64,000 nucleotides of DNA from CAZMGV01 sp964621525 [NCBI: uncultured bacterium] (GTDB taxonomy: Bacteria > JAGRBM01), in NCBI GenBank assembly GCA_964621525.1, contig CAZUMS010000015.1:1-64000 (forward strand), read 5' to 3'. The notes beneath the pieces were generated by a model. The model saw nothing but the letters and a program-made list of their open reading frames with translations, made no database searches and was not told where the DNA came from. Shown here in pieces: positions 42,206-51,000 of the stretch. The first letter of the stretch is position 1; each line of letters begins with the position of its first letter. The position numbers and the translations under genes are program-made.

Positions 42206-43134
42206 GTTCCGAATCTGGCGCCCGGCGGCAGCTTGAGGCCCCGGACGAACTCGGCCGCCGGAAGCGGCCGTTTCCCTTCTCTCTGGATTTCGACGATCTC
42301 AAGGGCCCCGGAGCCGCAGGCGACCGTCAGCGGATCGTACGAGAGGATTTCTCCCGCCGGTCCGGCGCCGGTTGTGACACGGGCGCGGTGGATTTTCACC
42401 CGTTCCCCCGCAATTTTTGTCTGGGCCGAGGGCCAGGGGTTAAGGCCGCGGATGAGGTTGACAGTCTCGGAAGCCGGCCGGTTCCAGACGATATTTCCCG
42501 AGTCGCGGCTCAGTTTCGGCGCGTAGGTCGTCAGGGACGGGTCCTGAGGGGTCCGCTGGAGGGTGCCCGCACGGAGCCGGGTGAGGGCTTCGGTGAGTGC
42601 AGCCGCCCCGAGAGGCATGAGCCGGTCGTGGAGTTCCCCGGCGGTGGTTTCGGGAGCGACGGGGCAGGTCTTCACGAGCAGCATGTCGCCCGTATCCAGT
42701 CCTTCGTCCATCTGCATGATCGTCACGCCGGTTTCGGTGAAACCGGCGAGAATCGCCCCCTGGATCGGCGACGCTCCGCGCAGCTTCGGAAGCACCGACG
42801 CATGGACGTTCCAGAATCCATGTACCGGAATTTCAAGAAGTGCCCTGGGGATGATCTGCCCGAAGGCGGTGACGACGGCGATCTCGGGCCGTTCGGCGGC
42901 CGCCTCGCTTCGGAACCGGTCCATCACCTCGGGAGCCCGGACCTTTTCCGGCTGGTACACCCGGAGGCCATGCTGCTCTGCGAACTGCTTCACCTCGGGG
43001 GCCTTCAGCTCGCCCTTGCGGCCGGCCGGCCGGTCCGGCTGGGTGACGACGAGGGAGATTTTTTCTCCCTGTTTCATCAGCGCCTCCAGCGGCGCCACGG
43101 CGAATTCCGGCGTGCCGAAATACCAGATGGACAT
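42202..43134 (-). CDS. fmt: Methionyl-tRNA formyltransferase
   Basis: 310 residues, normal length. IWYFGTPEFAVAPLEAL at the N-terminus, catalytic Asn/His in VHGFWNVHASVLPKLRGASP, IMQMDEGLDTGDML, and the OB-like C-terminal domain. Formylates initiator Met-tRNA. fmt-rsmB adjacency is a very common bacterial arrangement. One base separates it from the cobA-hemD stop. Confidence 0.95.
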   Translation of the reverse strand: MSIWYFGTPEFAVAPLEALMKQGEKISLVVTQPDRPAGRKGELKAPEVKQFAEQHGLRVYQPEKVRAPEVMDRFRSEAAAERPEIAVVTAFGQIIPRALLEIPVHGFWNVHASVLPKLRGASPIQGAILAGFTETGVTIMQMDEGLDTGDMLLVKTCPVAPETTAGELHDRLMPLGAAALTEALTRLRAGTLQRTPQDPSLTTYAPKLSRDSGNIVWNRPASETVNLIRGLNPWPSAQTKIAGERVKIHRARVTTGAGPAGEILSYDPLTVACGSGALEIVEIQREGKRPLPAAEFVRGLKLPPGARFGT

Positions 43135-43135
43135 G

Positions 43136-44680
43136 TCAGTGTCCCGCGAAGTGGGTTTCGATGGCCTTGAGGAACGAGGGGATGTGGAAGTCGGGCGGCT
43201 CGATATTCACCCGGAAGCCGGCGGCACGGGCGGCGTCGGAAGTGATCGGGCCGATGGAAGCGACCTTCACGGAGGCGGGCAGCCGCGAAACCGTTTCCTT
43301 GCCGACCAGTTCGACGAAATTCTTCACTGTCGAGGAGCTGGTGAATGTGAGCAGGTCGATCTCGCCTGCGACCAGGGCCTTGGCCAGTTTCTCGCCGTCG
43401 GCGACCGGCTGAACGGTCCGGTAGATGGCGGCGACCGTGACGCGGGCGCCCATCTGGCGGAGCGCGTCGGGCAGGATTTCCCGGGCCTCGGCAGCCCTCA
43501 GGATCGTGACGCCCTGGCCCTTCACGTTCTGGGTCTCGAAGAACTTCACGACCCCTTCGGCCACGAATTCGCCCGGCACGGCGGCGACGGAAAGACCGGC
43601 AGCTTCGCAGGCGGCGGCTGTCGCCGGGCCGATGGCGACGATGCGCGGGCCCTTGAGCGCCCGCACGTCGAGGTTCCGGGCTTTCAGGCGTTCTATGGCC
43701 TTTTCGACGCCGTTGGCGCTCGTGAACACAAGCCAGGCTTCCCCGCCGATCGCATCGACGGCCCTGTCGGCATCGGCCCACGATGCCGGGTCGATGATCT
43801 CGATGGCCGGGGTTTCGAGCACATCGGCACCGAGCTCACGGAGTCCCCGGGCAAAATCGCTCGCCTGACGGCGGGCGCGGGTGACGAGGGCGCGCTTTCC
43901 GAACAGCGGGCGGGTTTCGAACCAGTTCAGCTTCTCGCGCAGGGCGACGACCTCGCCGACGACGAGAATGGCGGGGGCCTCGATACCGGCGTCTTTCACC
44001 TTCTGCTCGATGTCGGCGAGCGTCCCGGCGACGGATTTCTGGCGCGGCCAGGTGCCCCACTGGATGACGGCGGCCGGGGTGTGCGGGGCGCGGCCGTGCC
44101 GGACGAGCTGCTCCACGTTCGTGGCGAGCTGCCTGACGCCCATCAGGATAACGAGCGTGGAGTTTTCCTGCGCCAGCTTGTCCCAGGGGATGAGCGAGCC
44201 TTCTTTGCCTTCGCGTTCGTTGCCCGTGATGAAAGTGACGCTGGAAGTAAAATCCCGGTGCGTGAGGGGGACACCGCCGTAGGTGGGCGCCGCGATGGCG
44301 CTCGTGATGCCGGGGACGAATTCGAACCGGATACCGGCGGCGACGAGGTCTTCCGCTTCCTCGCCGCCCCGCCCGAAGATCAGCGGGTCGCCGCCCTTCA
44401 GCCGGACGACTTTCCGGCCGGTCCGGCCCGCCTCGACGATGAGACGGTTGATCTCTTCCTGGCTGATGTAATCGGTGCCGCCCTTCTTGCCGACGTAGAT
44501 CTTCTCGCAGCCGGGACGGGTGTGTTCGAGCAGCAGCGGATTGGCGAGGTAGTCGTAAAAGACGATATCGGCCTCGCCGAGCAGGCGCTTGCCCTTCAGC
44601 GTGAGCAGTTCCGGGTCCCCGGGGCCCGCGCCCACGAGGTAGACGATCCCGGAGGATTTCTGTCCGCTACTTCCCGCCAT
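43136..44680 (-). CDS. Uroporphyrinogen-III methyltransferase / synthase fusion (CobA-HemD)
   Basis: 514 residues. Residues about 10-250 are the SUMT/CobA methylase: VYLVGAGPGDPELLTLKGKR, VVRLKGGDPLIFGRGGEEAE, and TITGN-like YGGVPLTHRDFTSSVTFITG. Residues about 260-510 are HemD: ALVTRARRQASDFARGLREL, VFTSANGVEKAIERL, LLTFTSSSTVKNF, IGPITSDAARAAG. One protein thus closes uroporphyrinogen III and methylates it toward siroheme or cobalamin. Its start overlaps the hemC stop by 14 bases. Confidence 0.95.
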   Translation of the reverse strand: MAGSSGQKSSGIVYLVGAGPGDPELLTLKGKRLLGEADIVFYDYLANPLLLEHTRPGCEKIYVGKKGGTDYISQEEINRLIVEAGRTGRKVVRLKGGDPLIFGRGGEEAEDLVAAGIRFEFVPGITSAIAAPTYGGVPLTHRDFTSSVTFITGNEREGKEGSLIPWDKLAQENSTLVILMGVRQLATNVEQLVRHGRAPHTPAAVIQWGTWPRQKSVAGTLADIEQKVKDAGIEAPAILVVGEVVALREKLNWFETRPLFGKRALVTRARRQASDFARGLRELGADVLETPAIEIIDPASWADADRAVDAIGGEAWLVFTSANGVEKAIERLKARNLDVRALKGPRIVAIGPATAAACEAAGLSVAAVPGEFVAEGVVKFFETQNVKGQGVTILRAAEAREILPDALRQMGARVTVAAIYRTVQPVADGEKLAKALVAGEIDLLTFTSSSTVKNFVELVGKETVSRLPASVKVASIGPITSDAARAAGFRVNIEPPDFHIPSFLKAIETHFAGH

Positions 44681-45599
44681 GCTGCCTTTCGATTGTCTCG
44701 AGGATTTTCCGTCCGCCCCGGTCGAGCAGCGCCCGGGCCGTATCCCGGCCGAGCGCTTCAGGGTCAGCTCCGTCCGCTTCGTGCCGGATCAGTTCCTTAC
44801 CGTCGATAGACGAAAGGAACGCCGTGAGCCAAATGCGGCTGCCGCTGATCCGTGACCACCCGCCGAGGGGCAGCCAGCAGGAGCCGCCCATTTCCCGCAG
44901 CAGGGCGCGCTCGCAGACGGCCGACTGCTCGGCATCGGCGACGTTCAGTTTCCGCAGGCGCGAGAGGACTTCCTCGTCCCCGCGCCGGGCTTCGAGGGCG
45001 AGAATACCCTGGCCCACCGCGGGGATGACCTTGTCAGGATCCAGGAGTTCGCTCGCGCGCGAGGACCACCCGAGCCGGTTGAGGCCGGCGGCGGCCAGCA
45101 CGATGCCGTCATAGGCACCCTCGTCGAGCTTCCTGAACCGGGTGTCCACGTTGCCGCGCAGGTCGGCGTAGACGAGATCGGGCCGGAGCCGCTGGAGCTG
45201 GACGCGGCGGCGCTGGCTCGAGGTGCCGATCTTCGCTCCGGACGGGAGCGACGAGAACGTCGCTCCGTTGCGGGTGCAGAAGGCGTCGCGCGGGTCCTCG
45301 CGTTTCAGGTAAGCAGCGAGGAACAGGGCAGGGGGAAGTTCGGCGGGGACGTCTTTGAGCGAGTGGATGGCGAGATCGACCGTGCCGGCAAGAAGCGCCT
45401 CCTCGATCTCCTTCACAAACAGGCCCTTGCCGCCGATCTCCGCCAGCGGCCGGTCTTGCACGCGGTCGCCGGTTGTCCTGATGACCTCAAGTTCAACGGT
45501 TAAACCGGACTCCTGCTGACGCAGCAGGTCAGCAATATGGTTCGCCTGCCAGAGCGCCAGCTTCGAGCCACGGGTGCCGATTTTCAGGGATTTTGCCAT
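44667..45599 (-). CDS. hemC: Porphobilinogen deaminase (hydroxymethylbilane synthase)
   Basis: 310 residues. IGTRGSKLALWQANHIADLL, LPLAEIGGKGLFVKEIEEAL-like segment, HSLKDVPAELPP, RRRVQLQRLRPDL and the cofactor-attachment cysteine in REMGGSCWLPLGG. That loop reads GGSC where most enzymes have GGC, a one-residue variation near the dipyrromethane-binding Cys. Makes the linear tetrapyrrole used by the HemD half downstream. Confidence 0.95.
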   Translation of the reverse strand: MAKSLKIGTRGSKLALWQANHIADLLRQQESGLTVELEVIRTTGDRVQDRPLAEIGGKGLFVKEIEEALLAGTVDLAIHSLKDVPAELPPALFLAAYLKREDPRDAFCTRNGATFSSLPSGAKIGTSSQRRRVQLQRLRPDLVYADLRGNVDTRFRKLDEGAYDGIVLAAAGLNRLGWSSRASELLDPDKVIPAVGQGILALEARRGDEEVLSRLRKLNVADAEQSAVCERALLREMGGSCWLPLGGWSRISGSRIWLTAFLSSIDGKELIRHEADGADPEALGRDTARALLDRGGRKILETIERQHGGK

Positions 45600-45707
45600 C
45601 AGAACCGTAAATTTCCGGCTGTCGGGGCAGCCAGCCGATCAAATGTTTTGGGGTTTATACCGGAAACCCCCGAAAGCAGGGAAAGATTCCGCGCAGGTGA
45701 AGTTCAA

Positions 45708-45735
45708 TTAACCGCACCTTAACGGCGGATTTAAT
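45708..45735 (+). promoter_or_regulatory. Weak plus-strand promoter-like sequence
   Basis: TTAACC (45708-45713), 16-base spacer, TTTAAT (45730-45735). It points at the hairpin below, and no plus-strand coding sequence follows. Only the -10 is good, so this is tentative. Confidence 0.25.
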
Positions 45736-45779
45736 GGAACATGTCATCTTGGGATCACCTAGTTCCCTCCCCTTCCCCG

Positions 45780-45820
45780 ACCCGGCTCTGGTTCATCACG
45801 AACCAGGGCCGGGTTCTTTT
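45780..45820 (+). terminator. Strong hairpin with T-rich tail (plus strand)
   Basis: 15-bp stem: acccggctctggttc (45780-45794) pairs with gaaccagggccgggt (45800-45814) with one G-T pair, loop atcac, then ttcttttat. As an intrinsic terminator it works on the plus strand, yet both flanking genes are on the minus strand. On that strand it overlaps the last codons of the YfhO-like gene and has no T-run. Confidence 0.6.
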
Positions 45821-48225
45821 ATGGCTTCTGCGCCGGGAAGTCGAGAGACAGGACTACCCGTCTGCCTCAGCCTCCAGGCGAGGGCCCAGTTAAGGACGAA
45901 GGCGAGGAGCGCCAGCAGGATACCGCTCCGGATCAGCGGCGGCTCGAAAGAGAGTTCGATCTCGTGGGTTCCGGCCGGAGACCAGACGGCGAGCTGCCCG
46001 CCGTTGGCGGCGATTACCGGCAGCTCGCGGCCTTCGGAGACGGCCCTCCAGCCGGGGTAATAAACGTCACGCAGGACCACCGGTCCCTCGGTATCGCGGG
46101 AGATCCGCACGGTCCTTCGGTCGTCGGTCCAGAGTCCGGCGGCACAGGTGGAGGCTACCGTGCCCGAGCCGGACTGCACCATGGAGGGAAGCCCGGAGAC
46201 ATCCCTCCGGTCGAACGATCCCAGCAGGGCAAAATCCGTCCGCGCCGCCCAGGGGGTGATCCGGAAGGCGCTCAGAAGCTGCTCCGGGTCGTCGATCCGG
46301 GTCCATGTGGAAGGGCACCTTACCGGCAGCCGGGGCAGGGGATTCCGGCACCAGACGAGCCCGGTCACAGGGTCGGGTTCTCCGCATCGCCAGTCCGCGT
46401 TCCGTTTCGCCGTTTCGGGCAGCACGAGCCAGTAGTTGATGTCCGTAAGTGCGGCGTAGTGGTTCCAGCGCACCGACCGGAGCATCCGGGTCATGGCCGT
46501 GAGTTCGGAGGAGTTGTACCCGATGGGACTGGAAAACGGCGTGAGGAGAATCAGGTTTCCGTAAACGAGATTCCAGATCTGGCGGGCGACGGCCTCGTTT
46601 TCGTCCCCGGCCCACTGGATCCGGTTGTGTTCGTGGTTGAAGAAAAGCCGGGCGGGGAGTCCGTCCGGGTCCTGCTCTTCCGGGAAATCCCGCAGCAGCT
46701 GCATGATCAGCGACGGGGGCGTTCGGAAATTCTCCGACGGCCAGACGGGTGCCTGCGGGCGGTTCACCATCCACAGTTCGGTTCCGGTAAGAGCAATTAA
46801 CGCCACGGCAGATAGCCGGTGCCGGGTGGCGACGAAAACCGCCATCGCCAGCGACCCGGCCAGCCAGCACAGGGCTCCCCGGTTGAGTGCACCGGCGACC
46901 TGTTTGAATACTGCCGGTTCGGCAACGCTTCCCCGGATGCCGTTGATCCAGGGTTGAAGAGCCCCTTCCGGCGTGCTCATTTGAGCGGCTGTCCAGATCA
47001 ATACGGCCAGGATAACCATCTTGACAGCTACCCAGTGACGCCAGGGTTTATGGGCCTCCCAACGCAGAGAGTCGAGCCCGGCCGCAGCAAGTAGTCCGGT
47101 TGCAATCGTAAACCACATGAGCATCCGCTCGGGGTAACGGAAATTGGCCCACAGCGGGAGCCACCGGTAGAACCATCCGTAAACTGGCAGGGCGTCGCCC
47201 GCGGCAAGGAGAAACGCTGCAAGCCCGGCCGCCGTCCAGAAGATCACGAGGCGGCTTCGGACCCGGAGCACGGCCCATAAGGCCAGGGGGATCAGCAGGA
47301 TCCCGAAATAGCTCTGCGGCGTATAGAAGCCGGTGAAACCCGTACGGGCGAGTCCGCGTGCCCAGAACGGCGTTGCGTCCGAGAACGTGAAGCCGAAGGG
47401 GCCGGGGACGAACCACTCGATCCACCGGAACGGATGAAACGACCACTGGGTGACGGCTTCCAGCGTATTGCCCAGAAGCCGGGTCGTGCGGGTGGAGAGT
47501 TCGTAGACGGGCAGGAGAAACGGTGCGGCGAGGAGCCCGGCGGTGAGCATCGGCCAGGCGCCGAGGGCGGCTCGTTTCAGGGTGGAACGGGGACCCGCCG
47601 GGAGGGAGAGAGGGACGAGCAGGGTCAGCCCGCCGAGAATATAGGCCGTCTGGATATCGCCGCTCGTGAGGATTGCGAAGAACGACGCCGTGGCAAGAGA
47701 GCCGGAGAGCCAGCCGGGACGGCGGAGGTAGCTATAGAGGGCGGCGAGGTACCAGCCGAGCCAGGACCAGGCGAACAGGAACTGGAGATTCTCGTGCTTC
47801 TGGAGGAACGCCCCGCTGTAGGCGACAGCGAGGGACGCGAGCAGGGAGGCGGTCCGGCTCCGTCCGAAGTTCCGGAGCAGCAGGTAGAACCCCGCCTGTG
47901 CGAAGAGATAATGAACGGCGATGGTAATGCCGTAGGCCCATAACGGATCGGCGACGGCAAGGAGAGGCAGGTGGCCGGGGTAGAGGATTCCGTTCACGGG
48001 ATCGGCCCAGAACGGCATGCCGCCTTTCACCCGCTCGGTCCAGAGGGGCCATTCGCCCGAGAGCAGCCGCTCGCGCAGGTAGAGTTTCGTGGGCAGGAAA
48101 CCGATGATGGAATCCCGGAACCAGAACGCCATCGAACCATCCCAGATTCCCCGGAAAAACGCCAGATTGAAGACGGTCATGGCGGCGAAAACGCCGGTGC
48201 CCTTCAGCCGTAACCGGTTCAGCAT
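45796..48225 (-). CDS. YfhO-like polytopic membrane protein
   Basis: 809 residues from the ATG at 48225, which has GGAG five bases upstream (a GTG at 48231 is too close). About 12 membrane helices in the first 510 residues, with a large extracytoplasmic loop pattern FRDSIIGFLPTKLYLRERLL and WTERVKGGMPFWADPVNGILYP, typical of YfhO/GT-C-like proteins. A C-terminal soluble domain (VLRDVYYPGWRAVSEGRELP) and a last helix follow. In Firmicutes YfhO glycosylates lipoteichoic acid; here the polymer is unknown. Confidence 0.85.
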   Translation of the reverse strand: MLNRLRLKGTGVFAAMTVFNLAFFRGIWDGSMAFWFRDSIIGFLPTKLYLRERLLSGEWPLWTERVKGGMPFWADPVNGILYPGHLPLLAVADPLWAYGITIAVHYLFAQAGFYLLLRNFGRSRTASLLASLAVAYSGAFLQKHENLQFLFAWSWLGWYLAALYSYLRRPGWLSGSLATASFFAILTSGDIQTAYILGGLTLLVPLSLPAGPRSTLKRAALGAWPMLTAGLLAAPFLLPVYELSTRTTRLLGNTLEAVTQWSFHPFRWIEWFVPGPFGFTFSDATPFWARGLARTGFTGFYTPQSYFGILLIPLALWAVLRVRSRLVIFWTAAGLAAFLLAAGDALPVYGWFYRWLPLWANFRYPERMLMWFTIATGLLAAAGLDSLRWEAHKPWRHWVAVKMVILAVLIWTAAQMSTPEGALQPWINGIRGSVAEPAVFKQVAGALNRGALCWLAGSLAMAVFVATRHRLSAVALIALTGTELWMVNRPQAPVWPSENFRTPPSLIMQLLRDFPEEQDPDGLPARLFFNHEHNRIQWAGDENEAVARQIWNLVYGNLILLTPFSSPIGYNSSELTAMTRMLRSVRWNHYAALTDINYWLVLPETAKRNADWRCGEPDPVTGLVWCRNPLPRLPVRCPSTWTRIDDPEQLLSAFRITPWAARTDFALLGSFDRRDVSGLPSMVQSGSGTVASTCAAGLWTDDRRTVRISRDTEGPVVLRDVYYPGWRAVSEGRELPVIAANGGQLAVWSPAGTHEIELSFEPPLIRSGILLALLAFVLNWALAWRLRQTGSPVSRLPGAEAIKEPGPGS

Positions 48226-48312
48226 GGACACTCCGGCGGAATCATCTTCCGTTGCGGCGGTCCTGCGATTGTTTTAGCGTTCCAGTTCATCCGGTTCCGT
48301 GAGTCGTGAAGC

Positions 48313-49308
48313 GTGTCCGATATTTCCCCAACGAAAAAGGCGCCTCCATGTCCCGTCTGCGGCGGCGAAAGCCGGCCGGAGTCGCTCGTCGGAGAGCAGG
48401 ACGCCTGGCCCTCAAGCCGGGACCGGTTCACGCTCTGCGCGTGCGCCGTCTGCGGTTCCCGCTTCATCGACCCGGTCACGATCCCGCATCCGATCGGCCA
48501 TTACTACCCTGACGATTACTACGGTAGCACGCAGGAGAAATACCGGGGCGTCTTCCAGAAACTTTCCGATGCCTTCCGGCGCTGGCGGTTCCGGAGCGTC
48601 TACGGAGGTTCAGGCGGAGGAGCCCGGTCGGTCCTCGATTTCGGTTGCGGCCGGGGCGTGATGCTGGCGGCCTTCAAGGAGAACGGCTGGAACGCGAAAG
48701 GGGTCGAGTTCTCTGCGGCCTCGGCCGCACTTGTGAAGAAAGACTTTGGAATTGATGTCCTGCACGGACCGGACGCCATCGAGCAGCTTGGGGCGGAGAA
48801 GTTCGACCTCATCACCCTTTTTCACGTTCTGGAGCATGTGCCGGATCCCCGGGCGACGATCCGCAGGCTCGCGGCGCACCTGGGGGCCGGCGGCCGGTTC
48901 GTGATCGAGGTGCCGAACTATTGCGGCGCTCAGCGGTTTCTGTTCGGCACTTCGTGGTGGCACCTCGACCCGCCCAGGCACCTCGTTCACTTCACGAAAG
49001 ATTCGCTTGTCCGGATGCTGGAGCGGCTGGACCTCAAGGTGAAGGTCGTATCCACATTTTCCAGCGAATACTCTGTCTTCTGCTTCCTCCAGTCGCTGCT
49101 CTCCCGCATTACCCGGCGGCCGAACCGCCTCCATGTGTTCCTCCGGGCGACGCCGGGAGCGGAAAAGCCGGGCGGGGTCGAGACGGTTCTCACCATCCTC
49201 TTGTCCGGCCTGTTCTTCGTGCCGTCGGTGATCGGAGCGCTGGCTCTCGGTCTCATCGGGCAGGGCGATGTCGTGCGCGTTGAGGCGGGGAAGCAGCCGC
49301 TGTCCTGA
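48313..49308 (+). CDS. Class I SAM-dependent methyltransferase with N-terminal zinc site
   Basis: 331 residues, GTG start. N-terminal CPVCGG and CACAVCGSRF form a zinc-ribbon-like pair (about 13-50). Methyltransferase core: VLDFGCGRGVMLAAFKENGW, GVEFSAASAALVK, FDLITLFHVLEHVPDPRATI. Two C-terminal hydrophobic segments (VLTILLSGLFFVPSVIGALA). Such enzymes are often in glycan or lipid biosynthesis loci, consistent with YfhO and hpn neighbours; the substrate is unknown. Confidence 0.85.
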   Translation: MSDISPTKKAPPCPVCGGESRPESLVGEQDAWPSSRDRFTLCACAVCGSRFIDPVTIPHPIGHYYPDDYYGSTQEKYRGVFQKLSDAFRRWRFRSVYGGSGGGARSVLDFGCGRGVMLAAFKENGWNAKGVEFSAASAALVKKDFGIDVLHGPDAIEQLGAEKFDLITLFHVLEHVPDPRATIRRLAAHLGAGGRFVIEVPNYCGAQRFLFGTSWWHLDPPRHLVHFTKDSLVRMLERLDLKVKVVSTFSSEYSVFCFLQSLLSRITRRPNRLHVFLRATPGAEKPGGVETVLTILLSGLFFVPSVIGALALGLIGQGDVVRVEAGKQPLS

Positions 49309-49316
49309 AAAGCGAA

Positions 49317-49342
49317 CGGGCGATCCCGCCAGGGACCGCCCG
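49317..49342 (-). terminator. Terminator of the hpnI-hpnK-EamA-DegT operon
   Basis: On the minus strand an 11-bp stem (cgggcggtccc with gggatcgcccg, one G-T pair, loop of four) followed by ttcgctttt. It lies 30 bases after the aminotransferase stop. Confidence 0.7.
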
Positions 49343-49372
49343 CTTGCGCTCGCCTGAAAAGTTCTCAGCCGG

Positions 49373-50527
49373 TCAGCTGATGAACTCCTTGAGGCCCCAC
49401 TTCACGCCGTCGATGGTCCGCTGGATCATCTCGTCGGTGATGCCGGGGAAGAGCGGCAGGCAGATGTGCCGGGCGCAGCCTTCGTCGGCGTTCGGGTAGT
49501 TGCCCTTGTCGAGGCCCTTGAAGATCGGCTGCTTGTGCAGGGGTTCCTCATAAACCTCGCCGGTGAGGCCGACGTTGTATTTCTCGCGCACGGCCGCCTT
49601 CATCGCCTTGCGGTCCTTCAGCGGGCGCTTCGGGATGAGCAGGTACTTGTAGTAGTTCGCGACGCCGCCCTCGGGGGTCAGCATCGGGCGGGCGAGGGGA
49701 TCGTCCCTGAACGCCGCATCGTAGGCCTTCGCCGCGCGCTGGCGCTCCCTGATCATGAAATCCAGCCGGTCGAGCTGCTTGAGGCCGATGACCGCATGGA
49801 TCTCCGACATGCGCCAGTTGTAACCGAGACGGGTATGGGCGTTCACGGTGAAGCTCGCCTTGCCCTGATCGCGGTAGATGAGGGCTTCGTTATAGACGCT
49901 CTCATCGTCCGTCGTGATGATGCCGCCTTCGCCGCTCGTCATCACCTTGGTCGGATAGAACGAGAAGCTGGCGGCCTTGCCGAACTTTCCGGCTTTCACG
50001 CCCTTGTAGGAAGATCCGTGTGCGTGGGCGGCGTCCTCGAACAGCCAGATGCCTTTCTTCTTGCAGAAGTCGGCGATCTCGTTGATGTGCGGCGTCACGA
50101 ACCCGCCGATGTGGACGATACAGACGCCCACGGTGTTCGGAGTGAGCCGTTTCTCGATCTCCTTGACGGTGAGCGAGTAGTAGTCCGGGTCCATGTCGGC
50201 GAGAACGGCGTTGCCACCCGCGTGCTCGATACCCGCGGCGGTCGCGAAGAACGTGTTCGTCGGGCAGATCACGTCCTTGCCCTTCACGCCGAAGGCGCGG
50301 AGCGGGATCTCGATGGAGCTTGTGCCGGAGTTCACGGCGACGGCGTACTTCGTGCCGCAGAACTCGGCCCAGCGGCGCTCGAGCTCCTTGCCGTGCTTGC
50401 CGAGGGTGAGCTGGCCCGAGGCCAGCACCTGGTCGATCTGTTCGAGAATCCATTTGCGGTCCTCATCCGGGAAATAGAGTTTCGCGGCGGGGACGAGCGG
50501 CTTGTCCGCTCCGGGGTTCGTGGACAT
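49373..50527 (-). CDS. DegT/DnrJ/EryC1-family sugar aminotransferase
   Basis: 384 residues from the ATG at 50527 with AAGGAG upstream. VNSGTSSIEIPLRAFGVKGK, CPTNTFFATAAGIEHAGG, LFEDAAHAHGSSYKG (Asp contacting PLP), the PLP lysine in SFSFYPTKVMTSGEGG, and YNWRMSEIHAVIGLKQLDRL. The family converts nucleotide-linked keto sugars to amino sugars (as in ArnB or WecE). Last gene of a four-gene operon with hpnI and hpnK; see findings. Confidence 0.92.
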   Translation of the reverse strand: MSTNPGADKPLVPAAKLYFPDEDRKWILEQIDQVLASGQLTLGKHGKELERRWAEFCGTKYAVAVNSGTSSIEIPLRAFGVKGKDVICPTNTFFATAAGIEHAGGNAVLADMDPDYYSLTVKEIEKRLTPNTVGVCIVHIGGFVTPHINEIADFCKKKGIWLFEDAAHAHGSSYKGVKAGKFGKAASFSFYPTKVMTSGEGGIITTDDESVYNEALIYRDQGKASFTVNAHTRLGYNWRMSEIHAVIGLKQLDRLDFMIRERQRAAKAYDAAFRDDPLARPMLTPEGGVANYYKYLLIPKRPLKDRKAMKAAVREKYNVGLTGEVYEEPLHKQPIFKGLDKGNYPNADEGCARHICLPLFPGITDEMIQRTIDGVKWGLKEFIS

Positions 50528-50567
50528 GGGGACTCCTTCTGGCGGCCTCTCTCTTTCAGGAGGCCGG

Positions 50568-50963
50568 TTAGTTGCCGATCTGTTCCGGTTTCCAGCTGAT
50601 CGTGAGCAGGATGATGCCCGCACCGATCAGCGCGACACCGCCCCACCGGAGGAGCGGGACCGTCTCACCCAGGACGAAACGGGCCATGATGACGGCGACG
50701 ATGTATTCCATCGCCGTCACGGGCACGATAAAGCTGACCGGCGCCCGGGCGAGCAGGGCGAGGTTCAGGAAAAACGCCACGGCCATGAGCGCCGTGCCAA
50801 GGATGACAGACGGGGTGGTGAGCGCCTTCCAGAAATACCGGAAGGTTTCTAGCGAGAACCAGTCATCGTGGACGCCGAGGGCGACCATGCCCTTCGACTG
50901 GATCACGGGACCTGCGGCGGCGCAGATTACGGAAATGATCAGGAGGACGAATACGGTCGCCAT
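50568..50963 (-). CDS. Small EamA-type transporter (ArnE/F-like)
   Basis: 131 residues from the ATG at 50963, supported by AAGGAG; the frame opens further up inside hpnK but that part is not hydrophobic. Four membrane helices (TVFVLLIISVICAAAGPVI, SVILGTALMAVAFFLNLALL, VSFIVPVTAMEYIVAVIMA, WGGVALIGAGIILLTISW), half the usual EamA size, as in ArnE/ArnF and EmrE. Probably works as a dimer, plausibly flipping a lipid-linked sugar. Between hpnK and the aminotransferase. Confidence 0.82.
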   Translation of the reverse strand: MATVFVLLIISVICAAAGPVIQSKGMVALGVHDDWFSLETFRYFWKALTTPSVILGTALMAVAFFLNLALLARAPVSFIVPVTAMEYIVAVIMARFVLGETVPLLRWGGVALIGAGIILLTISWKPEQIGN

Positions 50964-51000
50964 GCTCGACTCCTTAGCGGTTCCGCGGTGGGCGGACTGT

